DNA of 5,127 bases from an uncultured Gemmiger sp. (GTDB lineage: Bacteria; Bacillota; Clostridia; Oscillospirales; Ruminococcaceae): assembly GCA_944382805.1 (NCBI GenBank), contig CALWNS010000198.1:1-5127 (forward strand). Direction: 5' to 3'. Positions 1 to 5,127 of the stretch are shown piece after piece. Positions within the stretch are counted from its first letter, which is position 1. Every line of letters begins with the position of its first letter. The notes under the pieces were generated by a model. That model was not told the DNA's origin. It saw only the letters and a program-made list of their open reading frames with translations, and ran no database searches. The position numbers and the translations under genes are program-made.

Positions 1-962
1 AGCTGACCAGTCTGCTGAGCTATGTCATGGGCGTTTTAATGAGCCTGATGATGCTCTCGATGGTGTTCGTCATGATCACGATGAGCACGGCCAGCGCCGA
101 GCGCATTGCCGAGGTGCTGACCGAGACCCCCGACCTGGCCCGGCCCGAAAACGCTGACCGCAACATCCCCAACGGCAGCATCGATTTTGACCACGTCAGC
201 TTTTCCTACAAGCACGGCAGCGGCGAAAAGACGCTGCACGACATCACGCTGCACATCCGTTCGGGCGAGATGATCGGCGTTATCGGCGGCACGGGCAGCG
301 GCAAGTCGAGCTTTGTCAACCTGATCAGCCGCCTGTACGATGCCGATACCGGCCGCGTGTGCGTCGGCGGCAAGGACGTGCGCCGCTACGACCTGGAAAC
401 GCTGCGCAGCCAGGTGGCGGTCGTCCTGCAAAAAAACGTGCTGTTCTCCGGTACTATCCTGGACAACCTGCGCTGGGGCAAGGAGGACGCTACCCTGGAC
501 GAATGCCGCGCCGCCTGCCGGGCCGCCTGTGCCGACGAGTTCATCGGGCGCCTGCCCAATGGGTACGATACCTGGATCGAGCAGGGCGGCGCGAATGTCT
601 CCGGCGGGCAGAAACAGCGGCTGTGCATCGCGCGCGCCCTGCTCAAACAGCCCAAAATTCTGATCCTGGACGACTCGACCTCCGCCGTGGACACCGCCAC
701 CGACGCCAAGATCCGCGCGGCTTTTGCAAAATACATCCCCGGCACCACTAAAATCATCATCGCGCAGCGCATTTCCAGCGTGCAGGACGCCGACCGCATT
801 CTGGTGGTGGACGGCGGCGGGGTCAACGGCTTTGATACGCACGAAAACCTGCTGAAAACCAATCGGATCTACCGCGAAATCTACGAGGCCCAGGCCAAAG
901 GCGGCGGCGACTTTGACCAGCCCGCCGCAGCGGACGATGGAAAGGATGGTGCGCAGGCATGA
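1..962 (+). CDS. ABC exporter half-transporter with degenerate ATP site (5'-truncated; heterodimer subunit A)
   Basis: This is the C-terminal part of an ABC exporter half-transporter. The reading frame is open from base 3 and the start lies upstream of the window. Numbering from the Met at base 27, residues 1-20 are the end of the last membrane helix, followed by the usual S-A-E-R-I linker into the nucleotide-binding domain. Visible motifs are Walker A GGTGSGKS (87-94), Q-loop Gln135, signature VSGGQ (191-195) and Walker B ILILDD (211-216). The catalytic Glu is replaced by Asp216, and the H-loop His by Gln247 (AQR instead of AHR). In the family, these two changes together mark the subunit supplying the non-hydrolysing site of a heterodimeric exporter (TM287, BmrC, LmrC type). 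The signature is intact, so it can complete the working site of its partner. An acidic, probably disordered tail (about 291-311) ends the protein. The stop overlaps the next start as ATGA. The substrate (drug, lipid or peptide) cannot be read from the sequence. Confidence 0.95.
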   Translation, partial: LTSLLSYVMGVLMSLMMLSMVFVMITMSTASAERIAEVLTETPDLARPENADRNIPNGSIDFDHVSFSYKHGSGEKTLHDITLHIRSGEMIGVIGGTGSGKSSFVNLISRLYDADTGRVCVGGKDVRRYDLETLRSQVAVVLQKNVLFSGTILDNLRWGKEDATLDECRAACRAACADEFIGRLPNGYDTWIEQGGANVSGGQKQRLCIARALLKQPKILILDDSTSAVDTATDAKIRAAFAKYIPGTTKIIIAQRISSVQDADRILVVDGGGVNGFDTHENLLKTNRIYREIYEAQAKGGGDFDQPAAADDGKDGAQA

Positions 963-2839
963 AACAGACGGTAAACGCGCGGCCCGGGACAGCCGCCACC
1001 CTGGGGCGGTTGCTGGGCGTTATGTTCAAAAACTATAAGTTCTCCTGCCTGGCGGTGGCCGTCTGCGTCATTGGCTCATCGCTGGCATCGGTGCAGGGAA
1101 TCCTGTTTACCCAGACCCTCATTGACGACTACATCACGCCCATGCTGCACAGCGGCGCGGCCGACTACGGCCCGCTGGCGGCGGCCATGCTGCGGGTGGC
1201 GGCGCTCTACGCGGCGGGCATCCTGTGTGCCTACGGCTACAACCGCATCATGGTCAATATCAGCCAGGGTACCATGCGCACGCTACGGCTGGAGCTGTTC
1301 CGCCACATGGAAAGCCTGCCCATCCGCTATTTCGACACCCACCTCCACGGCGATATCATGAGCGTCTACACCAACGATGTGGACACCCTGCGCCAGCTCA
1401 TCGGCCAAAGCATCCCCCAGCTGCTCAACTCGCTGGTCACCATCGTCACCAGCCTGGCCAGCATGATCCTGCTTGACCTGCCGCTGACCGCCATCACGGT
1501 GGTTATGATCTGCCTGATGCTGCTGGTCAGCAGCCGGGGGGCGGGGCGCTCGTCCCGGTATTTTGCCGCGCAGCAGCAGGATATCGGCAAGGTCAACGCC
1601 TATATCGAGGAAATGATGGAAGGCCAAAAGGTCGTTAAGGTATTCTGCCACGAGCAGCAGAGCCTGGCTGACTTCCGAACGCTCAACGAGCAGCTGCGCG
1701 ACAGCGCCGACAAGGCCAACACCTATGCCAGCATCACGATGCCGCTGAACGCCAACCTTGGCAACATCAGCTACGTGCTGTGCGCCGTTGTGGGCGCGCT
1801 GCTGGCCCTGAACGGGTACGGCTCTTTGACGCTGGGGGCGCTGGTCTCGTTTTTGACGCTGAACAAAAGCGGGACCCAGCCGGTCAGCCAGGTCAGTATG
1901 CAGACCAACAGCATCGTCATGGCGGCGGCCGGCGCGGCGCGCGTCTTTGCCTTGCTGGACGAAACGCCCGAGACCGATGAAGGCTACGTCACATTGGTCA
2001 ATGCGCGCGAACATCCCGACGGCACGCTGGAAGAGACCGCCGAACGCACCGGCGTTTGGGCCTGGAAACACCCCCACCATGACGGCACGCTGACCTACAC
2101 AAAGCTGCGGGGCGATATCACGTTCCACGATGTCGATTTCGGCTATACGCCGGAAAAGATCGTACTGCACAACATCGAACTCTACGCCACGCCGGGGCAG
2201 AAGATCGCTTTTGTCGGCTCTACCGGAGCCGGCAAAACAACGATCACCAACCTGATCAACCGCTTTTACGATATTGCCGACGGCAAGATCCGCTACGACG
2301 GCATCAACATCAACAAGATACAAAAGGGCGCCCTGCGCCGTTCCCTTGGTATCGTATTGCAGGACACCCACCTGTTTACCGGCACAGTGCTGGATAACAT
2401 CCGCTACGGCCGGCTGGACGCCACTGACGAGGAGTGCATCGCCGCCGCAAAGCTGGCAAACGCCGACGGCTTTATCCGCCGTCTGCCCGATGGGTATAAC
2501 ACGCTGCTGACCGGCGACGGCGCAAACCTTTCCCAGGGCCAGCGCCAGCTGCTGGCCATTGCCCGCGCGGCCGTGGCCGACCCGCCGGTGCTGATCCTGG
2601 ACGAAGCGACCTCCAGCATCGATACCCGCACCGAACAGCTGGTCCAGCAGGGCATGGACGCGCTGATGACCGGCCGCACGAGCTTTGTCATCGCGCACCG
2701 GCTCTCAACGGTGCAAAACGCCGACTGCATCATGGTGCTGGAACAGGGCCGCATCATCGAGCGCGGCACCCACGCCCAGCTGCTGGAAAAGAAAGGGCGG
2801 TACTACCAGCTCTATACCGGCAATTCGATCGGTGCGTAA
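959..2839 (+). CDS. ABC exporter half-transporter with catalytic Walker B Glu (heterodimer subunit B)
   Basis: This is a complete 626-residue ABC exporter half-transporter with a fused membrane domain and ATPase, a normal length for the family. Hydrophobic segments lie near residues 27-52, 70-93, 150-172, 174-192 and 265-288, with a weaker sixth near 290-325. ATPase motifs are Walker A GSTGAGKT (420-427), Q-loop Gln468, signature LSQGQ (524-528), Walker B VLILDE (544-549) with the catalytic Glu549, and H-loop His580. Its own ATP site is intact, but its signature has Gln526 in place of Gly. It therefore complements the upstream subunit, which has the defective Walker B and H-loop: one consensus and one degenerate site per heterodimer. 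A roughly 30-residue extra segment rich in Trp and His separates the membrane domain from the ATPase (about 339-385). The start overlaps the upstream stop (ATGA); an AAAGGA at 941-946 is a somewhat distant ribosome site, so translational coupling is likely. Role inferred: multidrug, lipid or peptide efflux in the cytoplasmic membrane. Confidence 0.96.
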   Translation: MKQTVNARPGTAATLGRLLGVMFKNYKFSCLAVAVCVIGSSLASVQGILFTQTLIDDYITPMLHSGAADYGPLAAAMLRVAALYAAGILCAYGYNRIMVNISQGTMRTLRLELFRHMESLPIRYFDTHLHGDIMSVYTNDVDTLRQLIGQSIPQLLNSLVTIVTSLASMILLDLPLTAITVVMICLMLLVSSRGAGRSSRYFAAQQQDIGKVNAYIEEMMEGQKVVKVFCHEQQSLADFRTLNEQLRDSADKANTYASITMPLNANLGNISYVLCAVVGALLALNGYGSLTLGALVSFLTLNKSGTQPVSQVSMQTNSIVMAAAGAARVFALLDETPETDEGYVTLVNAREHPDGTLEETAERTGVWAWKHPHHDGTLTYTKLRGDITFHDVDFGYTPEKIVLHNIELYATPGQKIAFVGSTGAGKTTITNLINRFYDIADGKIRYDGININKIQKGALRRSLGIVLQDTHLFTGTVLDNIRYGRLDATDEECIAAAKLANADGFIRRLPDGYNTLLTGDGANLSQGQRQLLAIARAAVADPPVLILDEATSSIDTRTEQLVQQGMDALMTGRTSFVIAHRLSTVQNADCIMVLEQGRIIERGTHAQLLEKKGRYYQLYTGNSIGA

Positions 2840-2867
2840 AGCGCGCGGGGCGGCATAAAAGCAAGGC

Positions 2868-2898
2868 AAAACAGGTCCGCAGGACGGGCCTGTTTTTT
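2868..2898 (+). terminator. Rho-independent terminator of the first exporter operon
   Basis: Bases 2868-2878 pair with 2886-2896 to give an 11-bp stem with one T-G wobble and a 7-base loop. The hairpin runs into six T residues (2893-2898). It lies 28 bases after the stop of the second exporter gene, so it should end that transcript. The left arm starts with four A residues, which could give weak termination on the other strand, but no convergent gene is visible. Confidence 0.9.
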
Positions 2899-2961
2899 GC
2901 TGCGGCCCGCCCGTCGGGCGCGGGAAAGCCGCCCTTGCCGGGAACAGAAACAGCAAAAATT

Positions 2962-2996
2962 AGCCGCCGCCGGTCTTGACACGCCCGGCGGCGGCT
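2962..2996. repeat. Perfect 12-bp inverted repeat enclosing the -35 box
   Basis: The arm AGCCGCCGCCGG (2962-2973) is the exact reverse complement of CCGGCGGCGGCT (2985-2996), with an 11-base loop (2974-2984). The TTGACA -35 hexamer lies inside the loop, and the right arm fills most of the promoter spacer. No T-tract follows on the + strand, so it does not look like a terminator. It may be an operator, a cruciform-prone element or a hairpin in read-through RNA. The pairing is seen directly; the function is inference. Confidence 0.8.
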
Positions 2997-3004
2997 GGTA
3001 TATT
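2976..3004 (+). promoter_or_regulatory. Sigma-A type promoter with extended -10 for the CydDC-like operon
   Basis: A perfect -35 box TTGACA (2976-2981) is followed after 17 bases by TATATT (2999-3004), a five-of-six match to TATAAT. A TGG directly upstream of it (2996-2998) forms an extended -10 element. An overlapping alternative -10, TATTAT (3001-3006), would have a 19-base spacer. The predicted transcription start is near 3011, giving a leader of about 104 bases before the CydD-like start codon. This looks intrinsically strong, which fits control by a repressor. Confidence 0.85.
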
Positions 3005-3010
3005 ATGGCT

Positions 3011-3026
3011 GTTAGCTAAAGCTAAC
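3011..3026. promoter_or_regulatory. Operator-like palindrome 1, at the predicted transcription start
   Basis: GTTAGCT and AGCTAAC form a perfect 7+7 palindrome around a central AA. It begins six bases after the -10 box, so a bound dimeric protein would cover the start of transcription and block RNA polymerase. The pattern GTTAG-N6-CTAAC recurs at 3074-3089. The outer pentamers resemble the inner halves of DtxR/IdeR boxes (consensus TTAGGTTAGCCTAACCTAA), but their spacing differs (6 bases rather than 1), so the regulator family is unproven. Confidence 0.7.
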
Positions 3027-3036
3027 CGCACTGCCC

Positions 3037-3064
3037 AACGGCGTCCCCGGACGCCGTTTTCTTT
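3037..3064 (+). terminator. Intrinsic terminator-like hairpin inside the 5' leader (possible attenuator)
   Basis: AACGGCGTC (3037-3045) pairs exactly with GACGCCGTT (3050-3058) to form a 9-bp GC-rich stem with the four-base loop CCCG. The run TTTTCTTT (3057-3064) follows at once, as in a Rho-independent terminator. It lies about 27-54 bases after the predicted start of transcription and about 50 bases before the CydD-like gene, so it would cut transcripts short unless bypassed. No clear competing antiterminator pairing was found upstream of it. It could instead end a short leader RNA of about 54 bases. Confidence 0.75.
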
Positions 3065-3073
3065 GGGGAATGG

Positions 3074-3089
3074 GTTAGAACAAACTAAC
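3074..3089. promoter_or_regulatory. Operator-like dyad 2, in the leader just upstream of the ribosome site
   Basis: GTTAG-AACAAA-CTAAC repeats the outer 5+5 dyad of the palindrome at 3011-3026, with 12 of 16 bases identical. The centres of the two sites are exactly 63 bp apart, about six turns of B-DNA, which would put two bound proteins on the same face of the helix. It lies 25 bases before the start codon and could act as an auxiliary operator or roadblock. As RNA it could form a 5-bp hairpin close to the Shine-Dalgarno sequence. Confidence 0.65.
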
Positions 3090-3101
3090 TATTTCGAACG
3101 C

Positions 3102-3109
3102 GAAGGTGA
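3102..3109 (+). promoter_or_regulatory. Shine-Dalgarno sequence that fixes the CydD-like start at 3115
   Basis: GAAGGTGA contains AGGTGA, an exact match to part of the 16S anti-Shine-Dalgarno complement (AAGGAGGTGATC). Counting from the last G of AGG (3106), it sits 8 bases before the ATG at 3115 and 11 before the ATG at 3118. The in-frame GTG at 3106 falls within this site and has no ribosome site of its own, so the longer start is unlikely. Confidence 0.8.
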
Positions 3110-3114
3110 CTCCC

Positions 3115-4854
3115 ATGATGATCGACAAAAGGCTGATCGGCATGGTGCCACAAAGCAAAAAGACCATTGCCGCCAACGTGGCCCTGCAGTGGGGCGCGCT
3201 GTGCGCCAACATTGTGCTGATGGGCGCGCTGGCCCGCCTGCTGCAGCGCCTGTACCTGGGCGCGGCGGACGCGGCGGCCTGGGCGCGGCTGGGCGCGGCG
3301 GCGGCACTGGCGGTGGCGGCGCGGTATGCCTGTACCGTGCTGGCCAGCCGCATGAGCTACCGCAGCGCCAAAGCGGTCAAAAAGACGCTGCGCGGGCAGA
3401 TCTACCGCAAGCTGCTGCGCCTGGGCGCAGGCTATACCGAACAGGTGCAGACCAGCGAGATCGTGCAGGTGGCGGTGGAGGGCGTGGACCAGCTGGAGAC
3501 CTATTTCGGCGCCTATCTGCCGCAGCTGTTCTACGCCATGCTGGCCCCGCTCACGCTGTTTGCGGTGCTTGCGCCGGTCAGCCTGCCGGCGGCCGCGGTG
3601 CTGCTGGCCTGTGTGCCGCTCATCCCGGTCACTATCGTGGCGGTGCAGCGCTGGGCCAAACGGCTGCTGGCCAAATACTGGGGCCAGTATACGGCGCTGG
3701 GCGATACTTTCCTGGAGAACCTGCAGGGCTTGACCACCACCAAGATCTATGGCTCCGACGGCTTTAAGCACCGCGAGATGAACGAACAGGCCGAGCGCTT
3801 CCGCAAAATCACGATGAAGGTGCTGACCATGCAGCTCAACTCCATCACCGTGATGGACCTTATCGCTTACGGCGGCGCGGCGCTGGGCGTCATCCTGGCG
3901 GCGGCCGAACTGCGCGCCGGCCGGGTGGACCTGGCGGGGGCGCTGCTTATCATCCTGCTGGCGGCGGATTTCTTTTTGCCCATGCGGCTGCTGGGGTCTT
4001 ATTTTCACATTGCCATGAACGGCATGGCGGCCAGCGGCAAGATCTTCCGCCTGCTGGATTTGCCGGAACCGCCCGCCGCCGCGCAGGAGGCCCCGGCCGA
4101 CAAAACGCTGGCGCTGCACGGCGTGCATTTTGGCTATGCGCCCGGGCGGGAGGTGCTGCGCGGCGTGGATATGGTGTTCCCGCAGGGCAGCTTTACCGCG
4201 CTGGTGGGGGAGAGCGGCTGCGGCAAATCCACCGTTGCCGCGCTGCTCACCGGCCGCCGCACCGGCTATACCGGCGCGCTGACGCTGGGCGGCGTGCCGC
4301 TGCGGGATATCCGGCCGGGAAGCCTGCGCGGCGCGATCACCTATGTCAGCCACCAGCCCCATCTTTTCAAGGGCACCGTGCGCGCCAACCTGCGCATGGC
4401 CTGCCCGGCGGCCACCGACGCCGCGCTGTGGCAGGTGCTGGAGCGGGTGAAACTGGCCGATTTCCTGCGCGCCGAACAGGGCCTGGACACCCTGCTGGCC
4501 GAAAAAGCCGCCAACCTTTCCGGCGGGCAGCGCCAGCGGCTGGCCCTGGCGCGGGCGCTTTTGCACGGCAGCCCGGTGTATATCTTTGACGAGGCGACCT
4601 CCAACATCGATGTGGAAAGCGAGAACGATATCATGGCCGAGATCCATGCGCTGGCCAAAACCAAAACCGTGATCCTCATCACCCACCGCCTGGCTGCCGC
4701 CGCAGCGGCGGACAACATCTATGTGCTGGCGGAAGGCCGCGTGGCCGAAAGCGGCCCGCACAAAGCGCTGCTGGCCCGCGGCGGCGTTTACGCCCGGCTG
4801 TGGGCAGCCCAGCAGGAACTGGAAAAATATGCGCAAGGGGGTGTTCCGGCATGA
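3115..4854 (+). CDS. CydD-like ABC exporter half-transporter (permease-ATPase fusion)
   Basis: This is a 579-residue ABC exporter half-transporter of the CydD type. Family hallmarks are GVDQLETYFGAYLPQL (123-138) and FLENLQGLTTTKIYG (199-213), which resemble the cytoplasmic loops of CydD. The AEKAAN stretch before the signature also resembles CydD. Likely membrane helices lie near 18-39, 54-77, 136-155, 157-177, 246-264 and 272-289. ATPase motifs are all canonical: Walker A GESGCGKS (365-372), Q-loop Gln414, signature LSGGQ (468-472), Walker B VYIFDE (488-493) and H-loop His524. In E. coli, CydDC exports cysteine and glutathione and is needed for cytochrome bd assembly. Many anaerobes carry homologues with undefined substrates, so thiol, haem-related or peptide export are all possible here. 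The ATG at 3115 is chosen because of the Shine-Dalgarno at 3102-3109; an ATG at 3118 is the alternative. The stop overlaps the CydC-like start as ATGA. Expression probably depends on the promoter, two operator-like dyads and leader terminator upstream. Confidence 0.93.
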   Translation: MMIDKRLIGMVPQSKKTIAANVALQWGALCANIVLMGALARLLQRLYLGAADAAAWARLGAAAALAVAARYACTVLASRMSYRSAKAVKKTLRGQIYRKLLRLGAGYTEQVQTSEIVQVAVEGVDQLETYFGAYLPQLFYAMLAPLTLFAVLAPVSLPAAAVLLACVPLIPVTIVAVQRWAKRLLAKYWGQYTALGDTFLENLQGLTTTKIYGSDGFKHREMNEQAERFRKITMKVLTMQLNSITVMDLIAYGGAALGVILAAAELRAGRVDLAGALLIILLAADFFLPMRLLGSYFHIAMNGMAASGKIFRLLDLPEPPAAAQEAPADKTLALHGVHFGYAPGREVLRGVDMVFPQGSFTALVGESGCGKSTVAALLTGRRTGYTGALTLGGVPLRDIRPGSLRGAITYVSHQPHLFKGTVRANLRMACPAATDAALWQVLERVKLADFLRAEQGLDTLLAEKAANLSGGQRQRLALARALLHGSPVYIFDEATSNIDVESENDIMAEIHALAKTKTVILITHRLAAAAAADNIYVLAEGRVAESGPHKALLARGGVYARLWAAQQELEKYAQGGVPA

Positions 4855-5127
4855 AACAGAGCAAAAAGCGCAGCGGCCTTGCCGTAATGGCGCGTCTGAT
4901 CGGCCTGGTGCGGCCGCTGGCCGGGTTCATGCTGCTGGCGGTGGCCATGGGCCTGGCCGGCCACCTGTGCGCCAGCTTTATCACGATCCTGGGCGGTTTT
5001 GCCCTGCTGCGGGTGCTGGGGCTGCAGGCCGGCGGCCTGGCCGCCCTGTTTGCCGCGGTGCTGGCGCTGGCGCTGGCACGCGGCGTGCTGCGCTATGCCG
5101 AGCAAGCCTGCAACCACTTTATCGCCT
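4851..5127 (+). CDS. CydC-like ABC exporter half-transporter (3'-truncated by window end)
   Basis: These are the first 92 codons of an ABC exporter half-transporter; the window ends inside the gene, so no ATPase domain is seen. A basic N-terminus (MKQSKKRSG) leads into hydrophobic segments near residues 22-52 and 60-78. The following RGVLRYAEQACNHFIA (77-92) resembles the CydC motif RYxERxxxH after the second membrane helix, with Gln in place of the Arg. The start is supported by AAGGGGG at 4835-4841, nine bases upstream, and by the 4-base ATGA overlap with the CydD-like gene. That overlap indicates coupled translation and a heterodimer. The call rests on this motif and the context; a generic amino-acid or peptide exporter subunit is the alternative. 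Confidence 0.85.
   Translation, partial: MKQSKKRSGLAVMARLIGLVRPLAGFMLLAVAMGLAGHLCASFITILGGFALLRVLGLQAGGLAALFAAVLALALARGVLRYAEQACNHFIA

Noticed and set aside
1283..2698. Open frame of 471 codons on the minus strand within the second exporter gene
   Set aside because: Same composition artefact; no domain, no ribosome site, and full overlap with a confident ABC gene.
2908..2920. Short dyad CGCCCG-T-CGGGCG between the first terminator and the promoter
   Set aside because: Only 6+6 bases of pure G/C with a one-base centre and no T-tract; expected by chance in such GC-rich DNA.
3005..3019. Four-codon reading frame ATG GCT GTT AGC TAA as a possible leader peptide
   Set aside because: Its ATG lies upstream of the predicted transcription start, there is no ribosome site, and it coincides with the operator-like palindrome.
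3063..3091. Possible second promoter after the leader terminator (TTGGGG, 17 bases, TAACTA)
   Set aside because: Both hexamers match the consensus poorly, while the promoter at 2976-3004 is near perfect.
3011..3114. Leader as a known riboswitch or T-box
   Set aside because: No conserved riboswitch core or T-box sequence is recognisable, and too few bases precede the terminator hairpin for a typical aptamer.
3256..3299. Three copies of CTGGGCGCGGC in the start of the CydD-like gene
   Set aside because: They are read in different frames and lie in an Ala/Leu-rich membrane segment coded by GC-rich codons, so low complexity explains them.
2976..3767. A + strand frame of 263 codons starting in the promoter and running into the CydD-like gene
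   Set aside because: It begins at the TTG of the -35 box, upstream of the predicted transcript start, and becomes a Gly/Arg/Ala-rich out-of-frame reading of the CydD-like gene.
3085..4836. Long open frame of 583 codons on the minus strand, antisense to the CydD-like gene
   Set aside because: It mirrors the G/C-ended codons of the + strand gene. The translation is a His/Gln/Arg/Ala-rich string with no recognisable domain, and the + strand frame has clear ABC motifs.

Overview
The window carries four ABC-exporter half-transporter genes, all on the + strand, arranged as two tandem heterodimer pairs. The outer two genes are cut by the window edges. The DNA is GC-rich with G/C-ended codons, Shine-Dalgarno leaders, U-tract intrinsic terminators and a sigma-A type promoter. 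With the protein style (gene 2 resembles exporters I associate with gut Clostridia), this suggests a high-GC Firmicute such as an Oscillospiraceae/Ruminococcaceae gut anaerobe. That placement is an inference; there is no rRNA or other marker in the window.

Region 1 (1-2839): the 3' part of one exporter half (1-962) overlaps by 4 bases (ATGA) a complete partner of 626 residues (959-2839). The two proteins have complementary defects. The first has Asp for the catalytic Glu and Gln for the H-loop His, and the second has LSQGQ instead of LSGGQ. This is the pattern of asymmetric heterodimeric exporters (TM287/288, BmrCD, LmrCD type), with one dead and one working ATP site. The unit ends at a strong intrinsic terminator (2868-2898).

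Region 2 (2840-3114): a compact control region and the least ordinary part of the window. In order it holds the terminator, a perfect 12-bp inverted repeat whose loop contains a consensus -35 box, an extended -10 promoter, a perfect 16-bp palindrome at the predicted transcription start, a second terminator-like hairpin inside the leader, and a second copy of the GTTAG-N6-CTAAC dyad exactly 63 bp (about six helical turns) after the first. The Shine-Dalgarno sequence follows.

Region 3 (3115-5127): a complete CydD-like exporter half of 579 residues, again joined by an ATGA overlap to the first 92 codons of a CydC-like partner. In the known family CydDC exports thiols (cysteine/glutathione) and supports haem/cytochrome assembly. 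The substrate here is unknown. The operator pair suggests tight transcriptional control, possibly by a metal- or redox-responsive repressor, but no regulator gene is present in the window.

The proteins are recognisable family members. The novelty, if any, lies in the layered control region of the CydDC-like operon.
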